64,000 nucleotides of DNA, from positions 620,001 to 684,000 of the forward strand of contig JAWKVX010000003.1 of the NCBI GenBank assembly GCA_041397825.1. Reading direction: 5' to 3'. The notes under the pieces were generated by a model. That model had not been told where the DNA came from. It made no database searches and saw only the letters and a list, made by a program, of their open reading frames with translations. The position numbers and the translations under genes were made by a program. The DNA is from JANNSX01 sp041397825. Lineage in GTDB: Bacteria > Pseudomonadota > Alphaproteobacteria > Rhizobiales > Hyphomicrobiaceae. Each line of letters starts with the position of its first letter. Within the stretch, counting starts at the first letter, position 1. Of this stretch, positions 9,116 to 17,749 are shown piece after piece.

Positions 9116-9800
9116 GGACAAAGAGAAGAGCACGGCCGCCGAGGCCAAGCCGAAGTCGGCGCCGGCCAAGGGCAAGCCCGAGGCACAAGCCAAGGCCAAA
9201 GGCAAAGGCGACAAGGGGCAGGCCAAGGCGGCTGAAGCGTTCGAATGGCCGGCCGGCTACGAGCCGCGCATGAAGCGTCACTATCTCGATGTGGTGCGTC
9301 CGGCGCTCAAGGAGAAGTTCGGCTACCAGAACGAGATGCAGATCCCCCGGATCGAGAAGATCGTCATCAATATGGGCGTAGGCGAAGCTGTCGCCGACCG
9401 CAAGAAGGTCGATTCTGCGGCGGGCGATCTCGCCCTCATCGCCGGCCAGAAGGCGGTCATCACCCGGGCGCGCAAATCGATCGCGACCTACAAGGTTCGC
9501 GACGGCATGGCCCTGGGTGCCAAGGTGACGCTCCGCAAGAACCGGATGTACGAGTTTCTGGATCGTCTGGTGACTATCGCGCTGCCGCGCGTCAAGGACT
9601 TCCGCGGGCTCAACCCGAAGAGCTTCGATGGTCGCGGCAATTTCGCCATGGGCCTCAAGGAGCACATCGTGTTCCCCGAGATCGACTACGACAAGGTCGA
9701 TCAGGTCGTCGGGATGGACGTCATCGTCTGCACCAATGCCCAGACCGACGACGAGGCGCGTGAGATGCTCAAAGCTTTCAACTTTCCGTTCCGGGCCTGA
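9108..9800 (+). CDS. rplE: 50S ribosomal protein L5 with a Lys/Ala-rich N-terminal extension
   Basis: L5 is part of the 5S ribonucleoprotein of the central protuberance. The core runs from YEPRMKRHYLDVV (about residue 50) to the end and is fully typical (PRIEKIVINMGVGEA, LRKNRMYEFLDRLV). Before it lies an extension of about 45 residues made almost entirely of Lys, Ala, Glu, Gly and Pro. Usual L5 is 179-187 residues; this one is 230. The ATG at 9108 overlaps rplX by 8 nt. An internal ATG start at 9270 (MKRHYL) would lose family residues, so the extension is probably translated. Confidence 0.95.
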   Translation: MAKDKEKSTAAEAKPKSAPAKGKPEAQAKAKGKGDKGQAKAAEAFEWPAGYEPRMKRHYLDVVRPALKEKFGYQNEMQIPRIEKIVINMGVGEAVADRKKVDSAAGDLALIAGQKAVITRARKSIATYKVRDGMALGAKVTLRKNRMYEFLDRLVTIALPRVKDFRGLNPKSFDGRGNFAMGLKEHIVFPEIDYDKVDQVVGMDVIVCTNAQTDDEAREMLKAFNFPFRA

Positions 9801-9827
9801 TCGAACGGCAGAACGGAGGAGGACTCA

Positions 9828-10133
9828 ATGGCCAAGACGAGCTCAATCGAGAAGAACAATCGGCGGCGCAAGCTGGTGAAACAGTATGATGCCAGGCGCA
9901 AAGCGCTCAAAGCGATTGCGACGGACAAATCGAAGCCGATGGAAGAGAGGTTCGCGGCGCGGCTGAAGCTTGCCGAGCTGCCGCGCAATTCCTCGAAGAC
10001 GCGGATTCGCAATCGCTGCGAGTTGTCCGGCCGCTCGCGCGGCTTCTATCGGAAGCTGAAGATGTCGCGAATTGCGCTTCGGGATCTGGCCTCGCAGGGC
10101 CTGATCCCCGGCATGGTCAAGTCGAGCTGGTAA
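9828..10133 (+). CDS. rpsN: 30S ribosomal protein S14, zinc-independent form
   Basis: S14 is a late-assembling 30S head protein. The 101-residue product begins MAKTSSIEKNNRRRKLVK and ends RDLASQGLIPGMVKSSW, the long C-minus type. Only one cysteine is present (in RNRCELSGRSRG), so the CxxC zinc ribbon of the short form is absent. A good AGGAGG site precedes the ATG. Confidence 0.97.
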   Translation: MAKTSSIEKNNRRRKLVKQYDARRKALKAIATDKSKPMEERFAARLKLAELPRNSSKTRIRNRCELSGRSRGFYRKLKMSRIALRDLASQGLIPGMVKSSW

Positions 10134-10151
10134 GACGAGAGGAATCAGAAG

Positions 10152-10547
10152 ATGTCCGTGAGCGATCCACTCGGCGATATGCTGACGCGCATCCGCAATG
10201 CGCAGCTGCGTCGGCGCCCGAAGGTGACAACCCCGGCTTCCAAGATCCGCCGTCGCGTACTCGACGTGCTGGCCGAGGAGGGCTATATCCGTGGCTATGC
10301 CGAGATCGAGAAGGACGGCAAGGCCGAGTTCGAGATCGAGTTGAAGTATTTCAACGGCGAGCCGGCCATCAAGGCTTTGAACCGCATCTCGACACCAGGT
10401 CGCCGGGTGTACAGCCCCGTACGCGATATCCCAAGCATCGGTAATGGCCTGGGCGTCGCCATTCTGTCGACGCCGAAGGGCATCATGTCGGATTCGCGCG
10501 CAAGAGCCGAGAATGTCGGCGGCGAGATCCTCTGCAGCGTGTTCTGA
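10152..10547 (+). CDS. rpsH: 30S ribosomal protein S8
   Basis: S8 binds the central domain of 16S rRNA and in E. coli represses the spc operon. The 131-residue product contains DPLGDMLTRIRNAQ at the N-terminus and the signature STPKGIMSDSRAR near the C-terminus. It lies 18 nt after rpsN and 29 nt before rplF. An S8-type mRNA operator around rplE was not searched for structurally. Confidence 0.97.
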   Translation: MSVSDPLGDMLTRIRNAQLRRRPKVTTPASKIRRRVLDVLAEEGYIRGYAEIEKDGKAEFEIELKYFNGEPAIKALNRISTPGRRVYSPVRDIPSIGNGLGVAILSTPKGIMSDSRARAENVGGEILCSVF

Positions 10548-10576
10548 CGCCCGGAACGAACGAAGGAATTTGAGCA

Positions 10577-11113
10577 ATGTCACGTATTGGCAAGAAGCCG
10601 GTCGGGATCCCGAAAGGGGTTGAGGCCCGCATCGACGGCCAGTCGGTCAAGGTCAAGGGACCAAAGGGCGAGCTGGGCATTACCGTCGTCGACGAGGTCG
10701 AGGTTTCGATGGCCGACGGCTCCGTGACCCTCAAGCCGCGAAACGAGTCGAAGCGCTCCCGAGCGATGTGGGGCATGTCACGGACGCTCGTCCAGAACAT
10801 GGTGGACGGGGTGACGAACGGCTATCGTGAGGCGCTCGAGATCCATGGCGTCGGCTATCGCGCCCAGATGAAGGGTCCCAAGGAGCTGCAACTCAACCTC
10901 GGCTTCAGCCACGAGGTCGTGTTCCAGATTCCGGACGGCCTGAAAATCGAGCTGCCGAAGCCGACCGAGATCGTCATCACCGGAATCGACAAGCAGACGG
11001 TCGGCTACGCAGCGGCGAAGATCCGCTCCTACCGGCCGCCAGAGCCCTATCAGGGCAAGGGTGTCCGCTATCAGGGCGAGTTCATCCTGCGCAAAGAAGG
11101 CAAGAAGAAGTAG
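10577..11113 (+). CDS. rplF: 50S ribosomal protein L6
   Basis: L6 sits near the factor-binding site close to the sarcin-ricin loop. The 178-residue product shows MSRIGKKPVGIPKGVEARID and the C-terminal signature RPPEPYQGKGVRYQGE, both standard. Its length is the family norm. It lies 11 nt before rplR. Confidence 0.97.
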   Translation: MSRIGKKPVGIPKGVEARIDGQSVKVKGPKGELGITVVDEVEVSMADGSVTLKPRNESKRSRAMWGMSRTLVQNMVDGVTNGYREALEIHGVGYRAQMKGPKELQLNLGFSHEVVFQIPDGLKIELPKPTEIVITGIDKQTVGYAAAKIRSYRPPEPYQGKGVRYQGEFILRKEGKKK

Positions 11114-11124
11114 CGAGACGGACC

Positions 11125-11487
11125 ATGGCCAGTCGCGACAAGAGAATTATCGGACGTCAGAGCCGGACGAGGAAAAGCATCCGCAAGGCCGACCACGGTC
11201 GGCCCCGGCTGTCGGTGCATCGTTCGTCCATGCACATCTATGCCCAGGTGATCGACGACGCCGCAGGCAAGACGATCGCGGCGGCCTCGAGCCTCGACAA
11301 GGAGCTCAAGGGCCAGCTCAAGTCCGGCGCCAATCAGGCGGCAGCCAAAGCTGTCGGACAGTTGATCGCGAGCCGAGCCTCCGCCAAGGGCGTCAACGAG
11401 GTGGTCTTCGATCGCGGGCGCTTTCTCTATCATGGCCGCGTCAAGGCGTTGGCCGAGGCTGCACGCGAGGGCGGCCTGAAGTTCTGA
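11125..11487 (+). CDS. rplR: 50S ribosomal protein L18
   Basis: L18 binds 5S rRNA with L5 and L25. The 120-residue product has the typical basic N-terminus (RKSIRKADHGRPRLSVHRS) and the C-terminal FDRGRFLYHGRVKALAEAAR. It is followed by 80 nt before rpsE, a slightly long spacer in which no clear regulatory element was found. Confidence 0.97.
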   Translation: MASRDKRIIGRQSRTRKSIRKADHGRPRLSVHRSSMHIYAQVIDDAAGKTIAAASSLDKELKGQLKSGANQAAAKAVGQLIASRASAKGVNEVVFDRGRFLYHGRVKALAEAAREGGLKF

Positions 11488-11567
11488 GACAGGCTGCAGG
11501 AATACGGTTCTCCGCCCGTGGGTTTCTCGACGGCCGGAAGATGATCTAGGCGAAAGGACAGGCGAAC

Positions 11568-12161
11568 GTGGCACGGAATCCGAACGAGCGCGGCGAGCGG
11601 CGCGGGCGCGATCGCGACGGCCGCGAGGAGCGCGACAGCGAGTTCACCGACAAGCTGGTGGCGATCAATCGCGTCGCCAAGGTTGTGAAGGGTGGCAAGC
11701 GGTTCGGCTTCGCCGCACTGGTGGTAATCGGCGACCAGAAGGGCCGGGTCGGCTTCGGCCATGGCAAGGCGCGCGAGGTTCCGGAGGCGATCCGCAAGGC
11801 CACCGACCAGGCGAAGCGCAATCTCGTGCGGGTGCCGCTGCGCGAAGGTCGGACCCTGCACCATGACGTGGTTGGCCGGCACGGTGCCGGCCGGGTGATC
11901 CTCCGCGCCGCTCCTCCGGGCACAGGGATCATTGCCGGAGGTCCCATGCGCGCCGTTTTCGAGACGCTGGGCGTGCAGGATATCGTGGCGAAATCCGTCG
12001 GCTCTTCGAACCCCTACAACATGGTTCGAGCGACTTTCGACGCGCTGAAGAATGAGGACAGCCCTCGTGGCGTCGCGGCCCGTCGTGGCAAGAAGGTTTC
12101 CGAGATCATCACGCGCCGGCGCGATGAGGCGGGAGAAGCACAGGCCGGGTCGGAAGGTTGA
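11568..12161 (+). CDS. rpsE: 30S ribosomal protein S5
   Basis: S5 contributes to decoding fidelity and mRNA unwinding at the entry channel. The start GTG at 11568 gives a charged N-terminal stretch (NPNERGERRGRDRDGREER) before the conserved TDKLVAINRVAKVVKGGKR. The S5 signature GVQDIVAKSVGSSNPYN lies towards the C-terminus. At 197 residues it is longer than E. coli S5 (167), a usual trait in alphaproteobacteria. Confidence 0.96.
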   Translation: MARNPNERGERRGRDRDGREERDSEFTDKLVAINRVAKVVKGGKRFGFAALVVIGDQKGRVGFGHGKAREVPEAIRKATDQAKRNLVRVPLREGRTLHHDVVGRHGAGRVILRAAPPGTGIIAGGPMRAVFETLGVQDIVAKSVGSSNPYNMVRATFDALKNEDSPRGVAARRGKKVSEIITRRRDEAGEAQAGSEG

Positions 12162-12218
12162 GAACGGCTCATTGGCCGGGACTCTCCCCGGAACACGTTG
12201 ACTTCAAGGTGATGTGAC

Positions 12219-12434
12219 ATGGCGAAAACGAGCGCGAGTGCCAAGACGGGCAAGACGATCACTCTCGAGCAGACGGGCAGCCCGGCGCGGCGCGAGCGGA
12301 GTCACGAGGCGACATTGATCGGCCTCGGGCTGAACAAGATCCGTCGCCAGAGCACACTCGAGGACACGCCTGCCGTACGCGGCATGATCCGCAAGGTTCA
12401 GCACCTGATCCGCATCGTCGGCGAACAGGCTTGA
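12219..12434 (+). CDS. rpmD: 50S ribosomal protein L30
   Basis: L30 is a small peripheral 50S protein. The 71-residue product carries the family core ITLEQTGSPARRERSHEATL and LNKIRRQSTLEDTPAVRGM, preceded by about 12 extra Lys/Ala/Ser/Thr residues. The ATG follows AAGGTGATG. The next gene rplO begins 17 nt after its stop if the shorter start is used. Confidence 0.95.
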   Translation: MAKTSASAKTGKTITLEQTGSPARRERSHEATLIGLGLNKIRRQSTLEDTPAVRGMIRKVQHLIRIVGEQA

Positions 12435-12451
12435 GAAACGGAAGAGAAGAG

Positions 12452-13006
12452 ATGCGCCTCAACCAAATCACTGACAACGCCGGCTCACGCAAGAGCCGAA
12501 AGCGTCTCGGGCGCGGCATCGGTTCGGGCCTCGGCAAGACCGGTGGTCGCGGCGGCAAAGGCCAGACAGCGCGTACCGGCGTTGCGATCAACGGCTTCGA
12601 GGGCGGCCAGATGCCGATCTACCGGCGTCTACCGAAGCGCGGCTTCAACGTGCCGTTTCCGCAGGATTTCAACGAGATCAACGTCGGCGATATCCAGGCC
12701 GCCGTGGACGCGGGCCGCATCGCGGCGAGCGAGCCGATCACGGTCGAGAGCCTGGTCGAGTCCGGTATCCTGCGGCGTCCAAAGGACGGCCTGAGGTTGC
12801 TCGGCGACGGCGAGCTGACGGCGAAGCTCTCCTTCGTCGTCAAGCATGCCACCAAATCAGCTAGGGCTGCGGTCGAGAAGGCCGGGGGCTCGATCCAACT
12901 CATCGAGCGCAGGGTGGACGAGGACGCCGAGAAGAAGCGTGCCAAGTCGGCCGCCAAGGGCAAGGGCCGTGGCCGGTCAAAGAAGGCCGCCAGCGGCGAC
13001 GAGTAG
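12452..13006 (+). CDS. rplO: 50S ribosomal protein L15
   Basis: L15 is a late 50S assembly protein rich in glycine and basic residues. The start is the ATG at 12452 behind GAAGAGAAGAG, giving MRLNQITDNAGSRKSRKR as in the family; an in-frame ATG at 12431 that overlaps rpmD would add seven residues. The 184-residue protein includes GRGGKGQTARTG and GFEGGQMPIYRRLPKRGF. The last ~30 residues are a Lys/Arg/Ala-rich tail, longer than in E. coli. Confidence 0.96.
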   Translation: MRLNQITDNAGSRKSRKRLGRGIGSGLGKTGGRGGKGQTARTGVAINGFEGGQMPIYRRLPKRGFNVPFPQDFNEINVGDIQAAVDAGRIAASEPITVESLVESGILRRPKDGLRLLGDGELTAKLSFVVKHATKSARAAVEKAGGSIQLIERRVDEDAEKKRAKSAAKGKGRGRSKKAASGDE

Positions 13007-13086
13007 CGCCAGTCGGAACCGGCTGGTGGACGTGATGCCTGCGCGAGCCATCGGGCAGCATCCAAAGGGATCAGGAGAGCGCTGAC

Positions 13087-14445
13087 ATGGCCTCCGCTGC
13101 CGAGCAACTTGTCGCCAATTTGAACTTCTCGGCCTTCTCGAAGGCCGACGAGCTCAAGCGCCGCATCTGGTTCACGCTCGGCGCCCTGCTGGTCTATCGC
13201 CTTGGCACCTACATCCCGATGCCGGGCATCGATCCTCAGGCGCTTGCCCAGGCCTTCCAGGCCAATCAGCAGGGCATCCTCGGCATGTTCAACATGTTCG
13301 CGGGCGGCGCTGTCGGCCGGATGGCGATCTTCGCCCTCGGCATCATGCCCTACATCTCTGCCTCGATCATCATGCAGCTGATGACGAGCGTCTCGTCGAG
13401 CCTTGCTGCTCTCAAGAAGGAAGGCGAAGCGGGACGGAAGAAGATCAACGAGTACACGCGCTATGCGACGGTGCTGCTGGCGACCGTCCAGGCCTATGGC
13501 CTGGCCGTCGGCCTCGAGGGCGGCACGAATATTGTCGTCGAGCCGGGCTGGTTCTTCCGGGCCTCGACGGTCATCACGCTGGTCGGTGGCACGATGTTCT
13601 TGTTGTGGCTTGGCGAGCAGATCACGGCCCGTGGAGTCGGCAACGGCACGTCGCTGATCATCTTTGCCGGTATAGCTGCCGAGCTACCCGGTGCGCTCGT
13701 GGCGGTCCTCGAGCTCAACCGCACAGGCGCCATGTCGACCTTCTTCATCCTGGCGCTGTTCGTCCTGGCGCTCGGCGTGATTGCGGCCATCGTCTTCTTC
13801 GAGCGGGCGCAGCGGCGCCTGCTGGTGCAGTATCCGAAGCGTCAGGTCGGCAACAAGATGTTCCAGGGCGAGGCGTCCCATCTGCCGCTAAAGCTCAACT
13901 CGTCCGGCGTCATTCCGCCGATCTTTGCATCCTCTTTGCTCCTGCTGCCGGCGACCTTTGCGCAATTCAATACCGGTGAAGGTAGCTCCGATTGGCTGGC
14001 GACGATCAATGCTCTGATGGGCCGGGGGCAGATCCTCCACATCCTCTTCTATGTGGCGCTGATCGTCTTCTTTGCGTTCTTCTATACGGCGATCGTCATC
14101 AACCCGTCCGAGACAGCCGACAATCTCAAGAAGTACGGCGGTTTCATCCCGGGCATCCGGCCGGGAGCGAAGACAGCCGAATACATCGACTACGTGCTGA
14201 CCCGCATCACCGTGGTCGGTGCGGCCTACCTAGCGGCCGTCTGCGTCCTGCCGGAGATCCTGATCGCGGAGACGGGCGTGCCCTTCTATCTTGGTGGCAC
14301 GTCGCTGCTCATCGTTGTCAGCGTGACAATGGATACGGTCGCGCAGATCCAGAGTCATCTCCTGGCGCACCAATACGAAGGCTTGATCAAGAAGGCGCGC
14401 CTCAAAGGCACGCGGCCCGATCGCGGCGGCGGGCGGCGGCGATGA
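13087..14445 (+). CDS. secY: Preprotein translocase subunit SecY
   Basis: SecY is the inner-membrane protein-conducting channel. The 452-residue protein shows ten hydrophobic segments, the plug-region signature YRLGTYIPMPGID, the GIMPYISASIIMQL motif in TM2, and the cytosolic loop containing KRQVGNKMFQGEASHLPLK. The ATG follows AGGAGAG. The stop overlaps the adk start as ATGA, so the two are translationally coupled. It is the membrane member of an otherwise ribosomal operon, as in other proteobacteria. Confidence 0.98.
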   Translation: MASAAEQLVANLNFSAFSKADELKRRIWFTLGALLVYRLGTYIPMPGIDPQALAQAFQANQQGILGMFNMFAGGAVGRMAIFALGIMPYISASIIMQLMTSVSSSLAALKKEGEAGRKKINEYTRYATVLLATVQAYGLAVGLEGGTNIVVEPGWFFRASTVITLVGGTMFLLWLGEQITARGVGNGTSLIIFAGIAAELPGALVAVLELNRTGAMSTFFILALFVLALGVIAAIVFFERAQRRLLVQYPKRQVGNKMFQGEASHLPLKLNSSGVIPPIFASSLLLLPATFAQFNTGEGSSDWLATINALMGRGQILHILFYVALIVFFAFFYTAIVINPSETADNLKKYGGFIPGIRPGAKTAEYIDYVLTRITVVGAAYLAAVCVLPEILIAETGVPFYLGGTSLLIVVSVTMDTVAQIQSHLLAHQYEGLIKKARLKGTRPDRGGGRRR

Positions 14446-15098
14446 ACATCATCCTGCTCGGACCTCCCGGAGCCGGCAAGGGCACGCAGGCTCGGCTCAT
14501 CGAAGAGCGACGCGGCCTCGTGCAGCTCTCGACGGGCGACATGCTGCGGGCCGCGGTCGCCGCCGGCAGCGAGATCGGCCGGCGTGCCCAAGCGATCATG
14601 GATTCTGGCAAGCTCGTTCCGGACGATGTGGTGATCGGCATCATTGCCGAGCGCATCTCCAAGCCGGACTGTCGGCAGGGCGTCATCTTCGACGGCTTCC
14701 CGCGGACGCTCGTGCAGGCGGATGCTCTCGACACGCTGCTGGCCGGCAGAGGGCTGAAGATCGATGCCGTCGTGGAGATGCGGGTCGAGGACGAGGTGCT
14801 CGTCGAGCGGATCGCCGGACGCTACACCTGCGGTAAGTGCGGCGAAGGCTATCACGACACCCACAAGCGCCCCGCCAAGGCAGGCGTGTGCGACAAGTGC
14901 GGCTCGACCGAGTTCAAGCGCCGGGCGGACGACAATGCCGAGGCAGTTCGAACCCGGCTGCTCGCCTACTACAAGGAGACGGCGCCGCTGATCGGCTACT
15001 ACTACTGTAAGAAGACCCTGAAGCCGGTCGACGGTATGGCCGAGATCAACACGGTTACCGCAGAGATCGCCGGGGTTCTGGACGGCCTCGGGGGTTGA
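14442..15098 (+). CDS. adk: Adenylate kinase with a zinc-binding LID
   Basis: Adk interconverts ATP plus AMP with two ADP in the cytoplasm. The 218-residue product begins MNIILLGPPGAGKGTQA (P-loop) and contains FDGFPRT. The LID holds four cysteines in the pattern CGKC...CDKC (about residues 130-153), so this is the long, zinc-structured form rather than the His/Ser/Asp type of E. coli. The ATG overlaps the secY TGA by 4 nt. It ends the spc transcript before a 215-nt spacer. Confidence 0.98.
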   Translation: MNIILLGPPGAGKGTQARLIEERRGLVQLSTGDMLRAAVAAGSEIGRRAQAIMDSGKLVPDDVVIGIIAERISKPDCRQGVIFDGFPRTLVQADALDTLLAGRGLKIDAVVEMRVEDEVLVERIAGRYTCGKCGEGYHDTHKRPAKAGVCDKCGSTEFKRRADDNAEAVRTRLLAYYKETAPLIGYYYCKKTLKPVDGMAEINTVTAEIAGVLDGLGG

Positions 15099-15121
15099 CC
15101 ACCGGGAGGCATTGTGACGAG

Positions 15122-15150
15122 TTGACGGCAGAGCGGGGGCTCGCTAGAAG
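15122..15150 (+). promoter_or_regulatory. Candidate sigma-70 promoter of the alpha operon
   Basis: TTGACG at 15122-15127 and TAGAAG at 15145-15150 are separated by exactly 17 nt. They lie in the only sizeable gap of the ribosomal block, 164 nt before rpsM. The -10 is weak, so this is a prediction from spacing and position only. Confidence 0.3.
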
Positions 15151-15225
15151 GAAGCCCTCAATTTGTCGGGAAACGACCTGATCGGCTCCGGAGGACCAAT
15201 TCCGGGTGCCGATTTTTGCGCGCTA

Positions 15226-15249
15226 GAGACCGGTGCGTCGATCGGTCTC
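15226..15249 (+). promoter_or_regulatory. Inverted repeat in the rpsM leader
   Basis: GAGACCG (15226-15232) and CGGTCTC (15243-15249) form a perfect 7-bp stem with a 10-nt loop, 64 nt before the rpsM GTG. No U-tract follows, so it is not a clear terminator. In E. coli the alpha operon leader folds into a pseudoknot bound by S4; whether this stem has a comparable role is inference. Confidence 0.3.
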
Positions 15250-15313
15250 AGGCTGAAAGAAATTGATCGGGCCCCGCGTGGAGTTGCCTGATCGTGACGA
15301 AGGAGAGAGGACC

Positions 15314-15688
15314 GTGGCCCGTATCGCCGGCGTGAACATCCCGACCAACAAGCGCGTGCTCGTGGCGCTCACCTACATTCACGGCATCGGTCCGAAGTTC
15401 GCGAAAGAGATCTGCACGAAGGTCAACATCCCGGCGGAGCGTCGCGTGAACGAGTTGACCGACGCAGAGGTGTTGCAGATCCGCGAGACGATCGACCGCG
15501 ACTACGTGGTGGAGGGCGATCTGCGCCGCGACGTCGCGATGAATATCAAGCGCCTGATGGATCTCGGTTGCTATCGCGGCTTACGGCATCGCAGGGGCCT
15601 GCCCGTCCGGGGGCAGCGCACGCACACGAACGCCCGTACCCGCAAGGGCCCGGCAAAACCCATCGCCGGTAAGAAGAAGGTCAGCTGA
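15314..15688 (+). CDS. rpsM: 30S ribosomal protein S13
   Basis: S13 contacts P-site tRNA and the 50S subunit. The start is GTG at 15314, placed right after AAGGAGAGAGG and giving (M)ARIAGVNIPTNKRV, the family N-terminus; a longer reading from 15263 has no support. The 124-residue product ends with the signature RGLPVRGQRTHTNARTRKG and a basic tail. It heads the alpha operon here (rpsM-rpsK-rpoA-rplQ), with no rpsD among them, as is common in alphaproteobacteria. Confidence 0.97.
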   Translation: MARIAGVNIPTNKRVLVALTYIHGIGPKFAKEICTKVNIPAERRVNELTDAEVLQIRETIDRDYVVEGDLRRDVAMNIKRLMDLGCYRGLRHRRGLPVRGQRTHTNARTRKGPAKPIAGKKKVS

Positions 15689-15740
15689 CGCGGCCGCCTG
15701 AGGCTCGCGTCACCAACAAGAGAGACGATCGGAATTATCC

Positions 15741-16136
15741 ATGGCCAAAGAGTCTGCTGCAGCCAAGCCAAGGCGCCGCGAACGGAAGAACATTTCTTCC
15801 GGCGTCGCGCATGTGAATGCCTCCTTCAACAATACGATGATCACCATCACCGACGCCCAGGGCAATACGATCGCCTGGTCGTCCTCTGGCACCATGGGCT
15901 TCAAGGGCTCCCGCAAGTCGACACCCTACGCGGCGCAGATGGCGGCCGAGGACGCGGGCAAGAAGGCCATGGAGCATGGTATGCGCACGCTCGAGGTCGA
16001 GGTCTCGGGGCCAGGCTCCGGACGCGAGTCCGCTTTACGAGCCCTGCAGTCGGTCGGCTTCCAGGTCACGTCCATTCGCGATGTGACGCCTATTCCGCAC
16101 AACGGCTGCCGGCCGCGCAAGCGCCGCCGCGTCTGA
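15741..16136 (+). CDS. rpsK: 30S ribosomal protein S11
   Basis: S11 forms part of the mRNA exit channel on the platform. The 131-residue product contains GVAHVNASFNNTMITITDAQ and ends with the canonical TPIPHNGCRPRKRRRV. It lies 52 nt after rpsM. Nothing unusual was seen. Confidence 0.98.
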   Translation: MAKESAAAKPRRRERKNISSGVAHVNASFNNTMITITDAQGNTIAWSSSGTMGFKGSRKSTPYAAQMAAEDAGKKAMEHGMRTLEVEVSGPGSGRESALRALQSVGFQVTSIRDVTPIPHNGCRPRKRRRV

Positions 16137-16245
16137 GAGTCTGTATTCGCCCCGGCGGAGAGCAGCTTCGGGGAGGCTCTCCGCGCATGGGCTATGAGCG
16201 ACCGTTCCCCAGCGGTCGCGCCCGACGGCAACAAGGGTATCTGAC

Positions 16246-17262
16246 GTGCTGAACAAGAATTGGCAGGATCTGATCAAGCCAGCGAAGCTGCAGGTGATGA
16301 CCGAGCGCGATCCGGTGCGTTTTGCAACGGTCGTCGCCGAGCCTCTGGAACGGGGCTTCGGCACCACGCTCGGAAACGCGCTGAGGCGGGTGCTGCTCTC
16401 CTCGCTTCAGGGTGCGGCCATCACCTCGGTGCAGATCGACGGCGTACTACACGAGTTCTCCTCGATTGCCGGCGTGCGTGAGGATGTCACCGACATCGTG
16501 CTCAACATCAAGGAGATCGCCCTCAAATGCCACTCCGAGGGCGTCAAGCGGATGGTTCTCCGCAAGGAAGGGCCGGGCGTTGCTACTGCCGGCGACATAG
16601 AGGCCTCCTCCGACATCGAAGTGCTCAATCCAGGCCACGTGATCTGCACACTGGACGAGGGCGCGTCGATCCGCATGGAGTTCACGGCCGCCATCGGCAA
16701 GGGCTATGTGCCGGCGGAGCGCAATCGGCCCGAGGACGCGCCGATCGGCCTCATCCCGGTCGACAGCCTCTTCAGCCCCGTCAAGAAGGTTTCCTACCGG
16801 GTCGAGAATACCCGTGAGGGCCAGATCCTCGACTTCGACAAGCTGACGCTGTCGGTCGAGACCAACGGCGCCATTCGCGCCGAGGACTGCGTCGCACTCG
16901 CGGCGCGCATCCTGCAGGACCAGCTTTCGATCTTCATCAACTTCGAGGAGCCGAGCAAGGCAACGATCGAGGATCGTACGCCCGAGCTCGAGTTCAACGC
17001 GGCGCTGCTCAAGAAGGTCGACGAGCTCGAGCTGTCCGTGCGCTCGGCCAACTGCTTGAAGAACGACAACATCGTCTACATCGGCGATCTCATTCAGAAG
17101 ACCGAGGCGGAGATGCTCCGCACGCCCAATTTCGGGCGTAAGTCGCTCAACGAGATCAAGGAGGTCCTGGCCGCGATGGGCCTGCACCTTGGCATGGAGG
17201 TGCCGAACTGGCCGCCGGACAATATCGAGGAGCTGGCGAAGCGCTTCGAGGACCACTACTGA
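16246..17262 (+). CDS. rpoA: RNA polymerase alpha subunit
   Basis: The alpha subunit nucleates RNA polymerase assembly and contacts UP elements and activators. The start is GTG at 16246, giving (M)LNKNWQDLIKPAKLQV, the standard alphaproteobacterial opening. The 338-residue protein has the N-terminal assembly domain (PLERGFGTTLGNALRRVLL) and the C-terminal DNA-binding domain (SVRSANCLKNDNIVYIGDL, then NFGRKSLNEIKEVL). It lies 109 nt after rpsK and 49 nt before rplQ. Confidence 0.98.
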   Translation: MLNKNWQDLIKPAKLQVMTERDPVRFATVVAEPLERGFGTTLGNALRRVLLSSLQGAAITSVQIDGVLHEFSSIAGVREDVTDIVLNIKEIALKCHSEGVKRMVLRKEGPGVATAGDIEASSDIEVLNPGHVICTLDEGASIRMEFTAAIGKGYVPAERNRPEDAPIGLIPVDSLFSPVKKVSYRVENTREGQILDFDKLTLSVETNGAIRAEDCVALAARILQDQLSIFINFEEPSKATIEDRTPELEFNAALLKKVDELELSVRSANCLKNDNIVYIGDLIQKTEAEMLRTPNFGRKSLNEIKEVLAAMGLHLGMEVPNWPPDNIEELAKRFEDHY

Positions 17263-17311
17263 GAATTGAACGCAGACGGGGCAACTGGCCCGGTCTGTCC
17301 AGGAGATCGAT

Positions 17312-17749
17312 ATGCGTCACGGCAATGCCCACCGGAAGCTGAACCGGACCCAGAGTCACCGGAAGGCGATGTTCGCCAACATGGCGGCGTCCCTCATCCG
17401 CCACGAGCAGATCGTCACGACACTGCCGAAGGCCAAAGACCTGCGCCCGATCGTCGAGAAGCTCATCACACTCGGCAAGAAGGGTGACCAGGGATCCAGG
17501 CGGCTCGCCATCTCGAGGCTTCGCGACGAGGCGATGGTGAAGAAGCTCTTCGACGATCTGGCCCCCCGCTACAAGAGCCGGGCCGGCGGCTACACACGCG
17601 TGCTCAAGGCCGGGTTCCGCTATGGGGATTCGGCGCCGCTCGCCGTGATCGAGCTGGTCGAGCGCAACGAGGCCGCGAAAGGCAAGGATGACCGTGCCCG
17701 GCACGAGGCGGCGATGGCTGGACAGAGCTCGGATACCGACGAGGTCTAG
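17312..17749 (+). CDS. rplQ: 50S ribosomal protein L17
   Basis: L17 is the last gene of the alpha operon. The 145-residue product begins MRHGNAHRKLNRTQSHRK, follows an AGGAG site, and shows HEQIVTTLPKAKDLRP and the YTRVLKAGFRYGDSAPLAVIEL signature. A short Lys/Ala/Asp-rich tail follows. The stop codon TAG is embedded in the left arm of a 10-bp inverted repeat that probably ends the transcript. Confidence 0.97.
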   Translation: MRHGNAHRKLNRTQSHRKAMFANMAASLIRHEQIVTTLPKAKDLRPIVEKLITLGKKGDQGSRRLAISRLRDEAMVKKLFDDLAPRYKSRAGGYTRVLKAGFRYGDSAPLAVIELVERNEAAKGKDDRARHEAAMAGQSSDTDEV

